A DNA stretch of 64,000 bases from Exiguobacterium sp. FSL W8-0210 (GTDB lineage Bacteria; Bacillota; Bacilli; Exiguobacteriales; Exiguobacteriaceae). Of this stretch, positions 34,598 through 42,425 are shown piece after piece (position 1 is the first letter of the stretch; each line of letters starts with the position of its first letter). The notes below the pieces were generated by a model, which was not told where the DNA came from, searched no databases, and saw only the letters and a program-made list of their open reading frames with translations. The stretch covers positions 537,001-601,000 of the forward strand of contig NZ_JBBOUK010000001.1 in assembly GCF_038006045.1 (NCBI RefSeq). The letters are read 5' to 3'. The position numbers and the translations under genes were made by a program.

Positions 34598-34626
34598 CTA
34601 AAACTCAAAACTAATTTGAGTTTTAG
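34598..34626 (-). promoter_or_regulatory. TetR-type operator before yhgE
   Basis: CTAAAACTCAAA (34598-34609) and its exact complement (34615-34626) around ACTAA. It lies between the promoter and the yhgE start, the usual place for TetR-type repression. Confidence 0.65.
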
Positions 34627-34655
34627 GTTTTGATGAGATTTACTTTACTCTCTTC

Positions 34656-34683
34656 ATTATAAAAAATCAATCGATAATTCCAA
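34656..34683 (-). promoter_or_regulatory. Promoter of the yhgE-tetR operon
   Basis: On the minus strand TTGGAA (34683-34678), a 16-base spacer and TATAAT (34661-34656). Confidence 0.6.
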
Positions 34684-34690
34684 TTTCACA

Positions 34691-34716
34691 CAAAAAAACG
34701 ACTCACGGAGAGTCGT
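34691..34716 (-). terminator. Terminator of the quinone oxidoreductase gene
   Basis: On the minus strand ACGACTC pairs with GAGTCGT and a T run follows. It lies 14 bases after the stop at 34730. Confidence 0.85.
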
Positions 34717-34729
34717 CTCTAGAAAATGA

Positions 34730-35694
34730 TTAAGGAATTAACAGTAACTTTCCTGTACTACGTCGGCTTTCTAAAAAGTCATGCGCTGCTTTTCCATCAG
34801 ATAAAGCAAAAATTGTCGGAGAGGACAGGTTAAGGTGACTAGATAAAATCCAATCAAACAGCTCACCCGATCTGCGGATGCGTTCCTCAGAAGACGTTAA
34901 CACATTCCAAAGGTCGCCACCTGTTAATGTTTTGGACGTATCCATTAAAAAACGTGGATCGACAGGTGCGGGATCACCGCCTGCCATACCATAGAAGACA
35001 ACCGTTCCATGGACTTTTGTCACATGGAAACTATCCATTAAGGTAGAACCAATGGATTCGTAGACCACATCAACCCCTTTACCCGAAATTTGCGCGAGCA
35101 CGTGCTCGACCCAGTTCTCGGAATATAAATAGACAGATTCACAGCCCGCAGTTTTAGCAATCTGTGCTTTCTCAGGAGAAGACGTCAATCCAATCGGAGT
35201 TGCCCCAAGCAAACGAATGAGCTGTGTCAACAACTGACCAACGCCACCGGCGGCTGCATGCACTAAGACGACATCTCTCGGTTGGACATGGTAGCTATCA
35301 CGAGTTAAGTAATGCGCTGTTAACCCTTGTAATAAGATAGAAGCTGCTGTTTCGTATGAGATACCATCAGGAAGCGGAATCAATTTATCGACGGGTGCTG
35401 CGACGTACTCAGCGTTCGCAAGCGGAACGTCCGCAAAAGCAACTCGTTGACCTACGTGGAACGTTGAAACAGCTAAACCAACCGCTGTGATGATGCCTGA
35501 ACCTTCGTAACCTAAAATATAGGGGGCTGTCCTTCCAAATGGTAGTTTCCTTTTCGGCGATAGATGTCTGCAAAATTCAGACCGATCGCTTTCATTTCAA
35601 TCAGAACTTCCTGTTCAGTAATTGTTGGCGTTGGCACGTCTTCGAAGCGTAATACATCAGAACTCCCGAATTCGTGGAATGTTAATGCCTTCAT
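34730..35694 (-). pseudogene. NADPH:quinone oxidoreductase (zinc-less ADH type), frameshifted
   Basis: A medium-chain dehydrogenase of the Qor group that would reduce quinones or enones with NADPH. The N-terminal part (MKALTFHEFGSSDVLRFED, start 35694) and the remainder (ILGYEGSG..., HAAAGGVGQLLTQL dinucleotide motif, to 34730) are in different frames. The break is at a run of five C on the coding strand (35522-35526); six C would read GQPPYILGYEGSG. The combined length of about 322 residues is normal. This is either a recent pseudogene or a homopolymer sequencing error; everything else looks intact. Confidence 0.85.
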
Positions 35695-35798
35695 CTCAAC
35701 ACATCCTTCTTTTAAATCTGCTTTTAGTATAAGGCAGAACATCTGAAAATGATGGACAGATGCGTTACACTAGAAAAAAAGATGAAAGAAGGGACAGT

Positions 35799-36083
35799 AT
35801 GAAGCGTGTCTTAATGGGAGGAATTCGTTTTTATCAAAAAGTCATCTCTCCCATGAAACCAGCTACATGTCGATTCTATCCAACGTGCTCCCATTACGGG
35901 ATGAAGGCGATTGAACGTCATGGTGCGGTAAAAGGTAGTTATTTGACGACGCGTCGATTGTTACGTTGCCAACCGTTCCATCCAGGGGGCCTTGACTTCG
36001 TTCCAGAACCCGATCAATTTAGTTGGAAAGCACCGTTGCAACGGGAAAATCCACGGGAGAAGGCGGAAGAAACGAAGGAGTAA
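35799..36083 (+). CDS. yidD: Membrane protein insertion efficiency factor YidD
   Basis: A 94-residue YidD-family protein that assists YidC/Oxa1-dependent membrane insertion. The signature [18 protein letters not shown] with paired Cys, [11 protein letters not shown] and the [17 protein letters not shown] start are all visible. It is peripheral to the membrane through an N-terminal amphipathic helix. ATG 35799 follows GAAGGGA; the upstream extension to 35760 is unlikely. It is monocistronic, with a large terminator after it. Confidence 0.93.
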   Translation: MKRVLMGGIRFYQKVISPMKPATCRFYPTCSHYGMKAIERHGAVKGSYLTTRRLLRCQPFHPGGLDFVPEPDQFSWKAPLQRENPREKAEETKE

Positions 36084-36117
36084 GTCATGTGAAGGTTCTC
36101 TCTTGTTTAATGAAGTA

Positions 36118-36180
36118 AGAACAAAAAAGGGAAGTATGTTACCGGAAATTACCGATAACATACTTCCCTTTTTGTTCTAC
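36118..36180. terminator. Large bidirectional terminator
   Basis: Nearly perfect arms of about 27 bases (36118-36144 and 36152-36178) with A6 and T5 tracts in the stem. It separates yidD from the convergent tautomerase gene. Confidence 0.85.
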
Positions 36181-36190
36181 TGACAGACGA

Positions 36191-36580
36191 TCATAGTTTA
36201 CCCGTTAAAAACTGTGCTTCGCCAAGACCGAAGCTCCAGTCGGCTGCATCATTTTCAACGATCGAAACCATCAAATCAGTCGGTGCGAGTCCACAGTTTG
36301 CTTGTAAGCGTTCGGCGAGTAATTGGTAGAGACGTTGTTTTTTCTCTTCCGTCCGCGTTTTACTCGTCACACTGATGAGGACGATATCTTTACTCCGTTC
36401 AAACCCAAGTCCTGTATCTTGAATGACCATCTCATGCGCTTTATGCGTGTGCACGATTTGATAACGATCGCGCTCCGGCACATCAAATGCTTCGACCATC
36501 GCATCGTGTGCGGTGTCGAGTAACGTTTTTAACTCTTCTTCTGAACGTCCTTCAATGACGTCGAATCGTAATAACGGCAT
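36191..36580 (-). CDS. Tautomerase family protein
   Basis: A 129-residue protein of the 4-oxalocrotonate tautomerase superfamily, in the longer YrdN/MSAD-like group. The catalytic Pro follows the initiator Met (MPLLRFDV). The natural substrate is unknown. The start has AAGGAG upstream. It follows an aldehyde dehydrogenase gene on the same strand, with a hairpin between, so co-expression for small-carbonyl detoxification is possible but not shown. Confidence 0.82.
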   Translation of the reverse strand: MPLLRFDVIEGRSEEELKTLLDTAHDAMVEAFDVPERDRYQIVHTHKAHEMVIQDTGLGFERSKDIVLISVTSKTRTEEKKQRLYQLLAERLQANCGLAPTDLMVSIVENDAADWSFGLGEAQFLTGKL

Positions 36581-36609
36581 GTGAAATCACTCCTTAACAA
36601 AATTATGTA

Positions 36610-36631
36610 GAGTAGGGGGAAAACCCTACTC
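36610..36631 (-). terminator. Possible terminator between the ALDH and tautomerase genes
   Basis: GAGTAGGG pairs perfectly with CCCTACTC. The minus-strand tail (TACATAATTTT) is only weakly T-rich, so partial read-through is likely. Confidence 0.4.
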
Positions 36632-36636
36632 ATATA

Positions 36637-38121
36637 TTACTCGAAGAATGGTTTGTATTGACGACGATCGTGCATGACAGACAACCATTGGACAGTCGAG
36701 AATTCTTCAAGTACCCACTCACCGTTGAAGCGACCGAGTCCTGAATCTTTTTCACCACCAAATGGCATATGTGGCTCATCGTTGACCGATTGATCGTTGA
36801 TGTGAATCATACCTGTCTCGACTTCAAGCGCAAAGGCAGTCGCGCGTTCAATAGAAGAACCATGGACAGCGCCACTCAATCCGTATGGAAGTGAGTTCGC
36901 GATTTCGAGTGCCTCTTCATCCGTATCGAACGGGATGATGACAGCAACCGGTCCGAAGATTTCATTTTTAGCGAGTGGCATATCATTCGTAACACCAGTG
37001 ACGACAGTAGGTGCGATGACGTTATTTTTTGCTTCGCCGCCGACACGAACGGTTGCACCCGCAGCTTTTGTTTTCTCGAGATCTTCAAGAATTCGTTCAA
37101 CTTGTGATTGGTTGATGAGCGGTCCGACTTGTGTCCGATCATGTGATGGATCACCGTATTGTAGCTCTTTTACACGAGCGACGTATTTTTCGACGAATTC
37201 ATCATGAATCGAAGAAGCGACGAGAATTCGGTTCGTCGACATACAAATTTGACCTTGGTGATAGAACTTGCTGTAGACAGCAGATTCGACCGCACGATCG
37301 AGATCAGCATCATCAAGTACGACGAAGACGTTGTTTCCGCCAAGTTCAAGCGCTGTTTTCTTCAGGTGTTTACCAGCAAGTTCACCGATATGACGACCAA
37401 CTTCAGTGGATCCTGTGAATGAAATCAAGCGTGGTACAGGATGTTCGACGATAGCATCACCGATTTCTGAACCGCGACCGACGATGACATTCAAGACACC
37501 TTTTGGCAATCCAGCTTTTTCAAATAGACTAGCAAAAATCAATCCACCTGAAACAGGTGTGTCCGTAGCCGGTTTAACAACGACTGCGTTCCCGATGGCA
37601 ATGGCAGTAGCGATCGACCGTACAGCTAAGTGGAACGGGAAGTTCCATGGACTGATGACACCGATGACACCAAGTGCTTTACGGTAAATCCGGTTTTCTT
37701 TGCCTGGTACGACCGATGGACGAATTTCACCGTGCATCCGAAGTGGGAATGTCGCAGCTTCCTTGACGATCAAGACAGAAGCAAGGAATTCACCTTCCGC
37801 TTTGATGCGTGTACTTCCGGACTCTTTGATCAACCATTCGATGATCGTTTCTTTCTCTTCGTACAAGACTTTCAAGAAGTTTTCGATGAGACCTTGACGT
37901 TTTAAGGCAGGAACTTTCGCCCAGTCTTTTTGAGCGACTTGAGCCGCTTCATAAGCGTCATCTAAATCTTGCTGATTCGCTGCAGAGATCGTGAAGAGCT
38001 CTTCACCCGTGAAAGGATTCGTGTTCGTCATGTTGCTGTCACTTGCGCCTGTGCGCCACTGACCATCAATGTAAATCTTCGTGAAATCTGTATGCAATGT
38101 TGCTTCGTTTTGTTGAGCCAT
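36637..38121 (-). CDS. NAD(P)-dependent aldehyde dehydrogenase
   Basis: A 494-residue aldehyde dehydrogenase resembling the benzaldehyde/vanillin dehydrogenase group (Bacillus YfmT). The catalytic Glu is in ALELGGNN and the catalytic Cys in HQGQICMS; SPWNFPFH, FTGSTEVG and EIFGPV are also visible. It oxidises an aldehyde to the acid; the substrate is unknown. The start has GGGAGATG upstream. A nested palindrome at 38142-38176 in its promoter region suggests a dedicated repressor, perhaps MarR- or HxlR-type. Confidence 0.9.
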   Translation of the reverse strand: MAQQNEATLHTDFTKIYIDGQWRTGASDSNMTNTNPFTGEELFTISAANQQDLDDAYEAAQVAQKDWAKVPALKRQGLIENFLKVLYEEKETIIEWLIKESGSTRIKAEGEFLASVLIVKEAATFPLRMHGEIRPSVVPGKENRIYRKALGVIGVISPWNFPFHLAVRSIATAIAIGNAVVVKPATDTPVSGGLIFASLFEKAGLPKGVLNVIVGRGSEIGDAIVEHPVPRLISFTGSTEVGRHIGELAGKHLKKTALELGGNNVFVVLDDADLDRAVESAVYSKFYHQGQICMSTNRILVASSIHDEFVEKYVARVKELQYGDPSHDRTQVGPLINQSQVERILEDLEKTKAAGATVRVGGEAKNNVIAPTVVTGVTNDMPLAKNEIFGPVAVIIPFDTDEEALEIANSLPYGLSGAVHGSSIERATAFALEVETGMIHINDQSVNDEPHMPFGGEKDSGLGRFNGEWVLEEFSTVQWLSVMHDRRQYKPFFE

Positions 38122-38141
38122 ATCATTTCATCTCCCATTCG

Positions 38142-38176
38142 TTTTCATAACAATTAAGTTATTCACGTTATGAAAA
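38142..38176 (-). promoter_or_regulatory. Nested palindromes upstream of the ALDH gene
   Basis: TTTTCATAAC and GTTATGAAAA form 10-bp inverted arms (38142-38151, 38167-38176). A second repeat, ATAAC-N6-GTTAT (38147-38162), overlaps it. ATAAC/GTTAT half-sites are common for MarR-family regulators. Confidence 0.45.
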
Positions 38177-38240
38177 GAAGTAAAACACATCCGTGCACTT
38201 CGACCAAACATATTGCTCAAAGTCAGTCAGTCAGATGGGT

Positions 38241-38256
38241 TTTAAAGCGCTTTAAA
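38241..38256. promoter_or_regulatory. Perfect 16-bp palindrome, cre-like core
   Basis: TTTAAAGCGCTTTAAA has the cre core AAAGCGCTTT but lacks the TG/CA ends. It lies between the ALDH and DUF2254 genes, about 20 bases before a TATAGT (38274-38279). Confidence 0.3.
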
Positions 38257-38302
38257 TCAGGAATTCAATCAATATAGTGCTATAAAAAGGAGGAATTTTA
38301 TT

Positions 38303-39532
38303 TTGAAGAAGCTGAAAGTCCTGTCTCGAGAAATCAATTGGTGGTGGCCATTGTTATATGGTCTCATTGGGATTGGTTTGACGGGAATCGTGACGTGGTT
38401 AGATGTGTATATATCAAACTGGTTTCCAAAAGACTGGCAAACGACGCTTGGCTTAGCGCAGACAATCCATAGTTCGGTCTTTACCGGACTGCTCGCCATG
38501 ATGACGTTCACATTCTCAACCATTCTTGTCGTATTGACGACCTATTCATCACAATTCTCACCACGGACATTGCCTAACTTCATCGAGAATCGGCAAGTGC
38601 AACACATTTTCGGCATATTCATTGGAGCGGTCAGTTACTCGATGACGATGCTCTTTTTTCTTCGTCCGGCGTTGAAGACGAGCGTCGTCGCTTCGACAGT
38701 AGCCGTTCTCGTCGTATTGATATCGATCGTGGCATTCGTCGCATTCATTCATATCGTCAGTCAGTCGATTCGCGTGACGACTTTACTCGATCGATTACAC
38801 GAAGAAGGGAACGAATTATTGAAACGACAAGTCGAACACCTAGAATCAGGAGAACAAAAGATTACTGAAAGAAAGATGACGACAAATTATCCACATCTTA
38901 TTCAGGCAACTCGAACCGGATATATTCAAGCAGTCGATTATGATGTTTTTGATCAGAAAGACCGCGTGTATATTCATCGAACCGTCGGCTCATTCGTAAC
39001 AGAGGGAGAAGCCATCGGACGGGCAACTTGCCGGGATATCGATGAAAGTATCTTGATTGGACCGACGAAATCTTCAGAACAGGATTTTGCATTTGTTCTT
39101 GAAAAATTAAGTGAAGTTGCTTTACGTGCGATTTCTCCAGGAATCAATGATCCGAATACAGCGAGACATGCGGTTCGGATTATTGGTGACTTAATGCGAC
39201 AGTATGCCGTAATACCAGATGGTGTGCTAGTTGTTGGAAAGGACCAGCAACACATTGTCGTCAGGGAAACTTACCAACAATTGTTATACACGACGTTTTA
39301 TCAACTACGACATTACGGAGCAGAAGATATTTCAGTTCTCGCGACGATGCTTGAGTCGCTTGGAACGATGAAGCGGCAAGCCTTACCTGCTCACTATGAA
39401 ACCATTCAACGATTTATTCCATACATTTGTTCGGAAGTACGTTTTGAAACAATGAACGACTGGGATCGTGATTTTTTACAAAATCAAATCCATCGGGCGT
39501 TGAATGAAACTTTTGTCTCCCCTTCATCGTAA
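38303..39532 (+). CDS. DUF2254 membrane protein
   Basis: A 409-residue predicted membrane protein of the DUF2254 family, function unknown. Four hydrophobic segments lie in the first ~160 residues (with FSTILVVLTTYSSQFSPRTL), followed by a soluble domain with ISPGINDPNTA. The start is TTG, 9 bases after AAGGAGG. It is followed 37 bases later by a DUF456 gene and probably forms an operon with it. Confidence 0.83.
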   Translation: MKKLKVLSREINWWWPLLYGLIGIGLTGIVTWLDVYISNWFPKDWQTTLGLAQTIHSSVFTGLLAMMTFTFSTILVVLTTYSSQFSPRTLPNFIENRQVQHIFGIFIGAVSYSMTMLFFLRPALKTSVVASTVAVLVVLISIVAFVAFIHIVSQSIRVTTLLDRLHEEGNELLKRQVEHLESGEQKITERKMTTNYPHLIQATRTGYIQAVDYDVFDQKDRVYIHRTVGSFVTEGEAIGRATCRDIDESILIGPTKSSEQDFAFVLEKLSEVALRAISPGINDPNTARHAVRIIGDLMRQYAVIPDGVLVVGKDQQHIVVRETYQQLLYTTFYQLRHYGAEDISVLATMLESLGTMKRQALPAHYETIQRFIPYICSEVRFETMNDWDRDFLQNQIHRALNETFVSPSS

Positions 39533-39569
39533 TAAGGGCAAGAGGATCAAAAGAAGGGAGGGATAGAAA

Positions 39570-40052
39570 GTGACAATCTTGTTATGGAGTCTGATCGTCG
39601 TCTGTTTTCTAGTCGCTTTTGCAGGTCTCGTGTATCCGATCATCCCAAGTGCGCCGATTTTAGTAGTTGGTTTTTTGATTTATGGATTCGGATTCGGGTT
39701 CTCTGAACTATCGATTAGTTTTTGGGTGATTCAAGCGATTTTCATCATTCTCTTATTTACACTCGATTATCTCGTTAGCGCCTACACCGTCGATCGACGG
39801 GGAGGCTCACAAGCGGCTAAGATTGCAACGACAGTCGGATTGATTGCGGGACCATTTATTTTGCCGGGTATCGGATTATTAATTTTCCCGTTCGTCTTTG
39901 CCATCTTGACGGAAAAAATCATTAGTAAAAAGACATGGCAAATCTCGGTTTCAGTCGGGATCGGAACAGTCCTTGGTATCTTATCAAGTGCCTTGTTAAA
40001 AGGAATCGCGATGTTACTCATGATCGTAATTTTTATTCTCTATGTCGTCTGA
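39570..40052 (+). CDS. DUF456 membrane protein
   Basis: A 160-residue integral membrane protein with about four hydrophobic stretches, of the DUF456 family of unknown function (GLVYPIIPSAPILVVGFLIYG and PGIGLLIFPF). The start is GTG, preceded by GGGAGGGA. It probably follows DUF2254 in one operon; the next hairpin with a T run is at 40124. Confidence 0.8.
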   Translation: MTILLWSLIVVCFLVAFAGLVYPIIPSAPILVVGFLIYGFGFGFSELSISFWVIQAIFIILLFTLDYLVSAYTVDRRGGSQAAKIATTVGLIAGPFILPGIGLLIFPFVFAILTEKIISKKTWQISVSVGIGTVLGILSSALLKGIAMLLMIVIFILYVV

Positions 40053-40123
40053 CGGTCTGAAATGATGTCTTCAAGTACACATTTTATGAAAGTTCCGTTA
40101 TAGTATGAATATGAAAAAGTAGG

Positions 40124-40152
40124 GAAGCTTTGAAAGTCTGAAGCTTCTTTTT
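40124..40152 (+). terminator. Terminator or attenuator before the CNNM gene
   Basis: GAAGCTT (40124-40130) pairs with AAGCTTC (40141-40147) and TTTTT follows. It may end the DUF2254-DUF456 operon, or attenuate transcription if TATAGT at 40100-40105 is a promoter. A second perfect stem, CCAGATGCC/GGCATCTGG, follows at 40164-40183. Confidence 0.6.
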
Positions 40153-40195
40153 GCTGTAAACCACCAGATGCCTCGGCATCTGGCTTTATATTAAT

Positions 40196-40229
40196 GGAGG
40201 TGAATCCCCTTTCTTCGGGGAAACGATTG
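40196..40229 (+). promoter_or_regulatory. Hairpin-bridged ribosome binding site
   Basis: A full-strength GGAGGTGA (40196-40203) lies 23 bases before TTG 40227. The gap holds a TCCCC/GGGGA hairpin (40205-40221); folding it leaves about 6 bases between the Shine-Dalgarno and the TTG. This decides the proposed start. Confidence 0.45.
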
Positions 40230-41582
40230 GACAGTACACACTCAATGGAGACATTCGACACGACGACGATCATCATTCGACTACTCGTCATTGCACTACT
40301 CATCGTCTTAACAGCTTTTTTTGTAGCTGCCGAATTTTCGGTCGTCAAAATGCGAATGTCTCGAATCGATCAGTTGATTACAGAAGGAAGCAAGACTGCG
40401 AAAGTGGCGAAGAGGCTACTTGAGAATTTGGATTATTATTTATCGGCCTGTCAACTTGGAATTACCGTGACAGCGCTTGGTCTCGGATGGTTAGGAGAAT
40501 CAACGGTAGGTGCGATTCTCGGTATGTTGTTCGAAGAAATTGATATTCCGAACTCCGTCTCGACGATCATTTCGTTCGTTCTTGCATTCTCGATTGTAAC
40601 GTTTCTTCATGTCGTACTTGGAGAGCTTGCTCCAAAATCTTTGGCGATTCAAAAAACGGAAGCCATCACGATGCTACTCGCGCCACCACTTTATTGGTTC
40701 GGTAAAATCATGAAACCTTTCATCTGGACATTGAACGGTTCAGCACGAATCATCCTTCGGTTATTTGGTGTCGAGCCAGCGGGACACGAAGAAGTCCATT
40801 CTGAAGAAGAGATTAAAATCATCATGACACAGAGTTATAAGAGTGGAGAAATCAACCAGACTGAGCTTTCCTACATGCAGAACATCTTCTCGTTCGATGA
40901 GCGGATCGCGAAAGATATCATGTTACCGCGGACGGACTTAATCACGATCTCGAACGATGCATCGATGGAGGACATCATTCGTCTCGTTGAAGAGTATCAG
41001 TTCACACGTTACCCAGTAGCGGAAGAAGGAGATAAGGATAAAATCCTTGGCTTCATCAATGCAAAACAATTATTTACGGATCATATGGCGAACAAAGGAA
41101 AAGCATTAAGCTATTACATCCACAACTTGCCGATTGTATCCGAATATTCGCCGCTTCAAGATGCCATGCTGAAAATGCAGGTGGAACGAACACCGATGGC
41201 ACTCGTCATCGATGAATACGGTGGTACGGCTGGTGTCATCACGATGGAAGACATCTTGGAAGAAATCGTCGGAGAAATCCGAGATGAATTCGATAAGGAT
41301 GAGAAAGCAGATATCGAACAAATTCATGAGCGATTATACCGCATCTCAGGACGTGTCTTGATTGATGACCTAAATGAACGCTTTAACCTAGGAATCGAAG
41401 AAGAAGACATCGATACGATTGGTGGCTGGGTCATGGCACAGGATACGGAAGTGTCGAGTGGTCAAGAATTCCGCTATCAGGAATACACGATCAAAGTCAT
41501 GGAAGTCGATAATCATCAAGTGAAATCGATTTATCTTCAATTGCCTGATCAAGAAGAAACTGCAACAGAAGAGATTGGATAA
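40227..41582 (+). CDS. CNNM/CorC-type transporter (hemolysin family)
   Basis: A membrane protein of about 452 residues: a CNNM transmembrane domain (three to four helices, AFFVAAEFSVVKMR), a paired CBS domain (about 200-330) with VIDEYGGTAGVITMEDILEEIVGEI, and a C-terminal CorC_HlyC domain. The family exports Mg2+ or other divalent cations, or affects resistance to them; the hemolysin name is historical. Three starts are possible: ATG 40194 (no upstream site), TTG 40227 (hairpin-bridged site) and ATG 40245. I favour TTG 40227 with modest confidence. Confidence 0.88.
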   Translation: MDSTHSMETFDTTTIIIRLLVIALLIVLTAFFVAAEFSVVKMRMSRIDQLITEGSKTAKVAKRLLENLDYYLSACQLGITVTALGLGWLGESTVGAILGMLFEEIDIPNSVSTIISFVLAFSIVTFLHVVLGELAPKSLAIQKTEAITMLLAPPLYWFGKIMKPFIWTLNGSARIILRLFGVEPAGHEEVHSEEEIKIIMTQSYKSGEINQTELSYMQNIFSFDERIAKDIMLPRTDLITISNDASMEDIIRLVEEYQFTRYPVAEEGDKDKILGFINAKQLFTDHMANKGKALSYYIHNLPIVSEYSPLQDAMLKMQVERTPMALVIDEYGGTAGVITMEDILEEIVGEIRDEFDKDEKADIEQIHERLYRISGRVLIDDLNERFNLGIEEEDIDTIGGWVMAQDTEVSSGQEFRYQEYTIKVMEVDNHQVKSIYLQLPDQEETATEEIG

Positions 41583-41596
41583 GAAATAGAATGTGC

Positions 41597-41630
41597 AAGA
41601 CGATGGACTTCGAGTTCATCGTCTTTTTTT
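41597..41630 (+). terminator. Terminator after the CNNM gene
   Basis: AAGACGATG pairs with CATCGTCTT and seven T follow. Confidence 0.88.
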
Positions 41631-41674
41631 GTCTACTTAAAAAATGATTATCTAAGGTGATAGACACCTCTTGT

Positions 41675-41699
41675 GTTTATCTCCCTCAGTGACGGGTAT
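41675..41699 (+). promoter_or_regulatory. Candidate sigma-B promoter of ohr
   Basis: GTTTAT (41675-41680), a 13-base spacer and GGGTAT (41694-41699) fit the sigma-B consensus closely. It lies 60 bases before the ohr start. Bacillus ohrB is sigma-B-controlled. Confidence 0.65.
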
Positions 41700-41758
41700 T
41701 ACTGTCTATGTGGCAAAAAATGCATTTTTTAATTCAACAGGAAAAGGGGTTTTCTATC

Positions 41759-42193
41759 ATGTCAAACGTCATTCTTACTTCACGTGCATCTGCAGTCGGT
41801 GGTCGCGACGGGAAAGTCGCTTCAGACGATAACGTCATTAATCTCGATTTAGTCATGCCAGGAACAAAAGGCAAAGAAGACATTCCGACATCAAACCCGG
41901 AACAGTTATTCGCAGCAGGATATGCCGCTTGTTTTGATGGTGCCTATAATTTAATGGCGCGCCAAGCAAAAAAACGAGTCGAGACGCGGACGAATTCAGA
42001 AGTCAGCCTCTTACAGGATGAAGCGGATAACGGTGTGAAAATTGCAGCGAAACTCGTCGTCGAAGTCGTTGGCGTATCACAAGAGGAAGCAGAAGAGTTG
42101 CTTGAGAAAACACACAACTTTTGCCCGTACTCGAAAGCAACACGCGGAAATATCGATGTAGATCTTTCTGTTAAAGTCGTCGATTCATTATAA
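41759..42193 (+). CDS. ohr: Organic hydroperoxide resistance protein (Ohr/OsmC family)
   Basis: A 144-residue thiol peroxidase that reduces organic hydroperoxides with a lipoyl-type reductant. The two catalytic Cys are in YAACFDGAY and HNFCPYSKAT, and SNPEQLFAAGY is conserved. The length is normal. ATG 41759 follows AAAAGGGG; the frame extends to 41708 without a signal. A sigma-B-like promoter and the absence of an adjacent ohrR suggest the stress-regulated OhrB type. Confidence 0.92.
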   Translation: MSNVILTSRASAVGGRDGKVASDDNVINLDLVMPGTKGKEDIPTSNPEQLFAAGYAACFDGAYNLMARQAKKRVETRTNSEVSLLQDEADNGVKIAAKLVVEVVGVSQEEAEELLEKTHNFCPYSKATRGNIDVDLSVKVVDSL

Positions 42194-42225
42194 GTATAAG
42201 CGACGGATCATAAGGAGGGTTTTCC

Positions 42226-42399
42226 ATGGCACCGAAAGAAACCGATCGTCCAAATGAAGAGTTTGAAGATGAACGGGATCGTCTGTCGGATAAAGAACGG
42301 AAACTGACAGAGGAGCAGCAAAAGGAAATCCTAAAAGGAAAAGACGAAATGCCAGATGATACGGGTTCTCCACGAGATCGCGGAGAAGATCCAATCTAA
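42226..42399 (+). CDS. Small acidic hydrophilic protein, 57 aa
   Basis: A short open frame (MAPKETDRPNEEFEDERDRL start, RDRGEDPI end) with a strong TAAGGAGG 8 bases before the ATG. It is almost entirely charged, with no hydrophobic core, so it is probably disordered. It lies between ohr (32 bases) and the PfpI gene (26 bases) on the same strand and likely belongs to the same stress operon. I do not recognise it. Confidence 0.65.
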   Translation: MAPKETDRPNEEFEDERDRLSDKERKLTEEQQKEILKGKDEMPDDTGSPRDRGEDPI

Positions 42400-42425
42400 A
42401 TCAAACAACTTGGGGGATGAATCAC

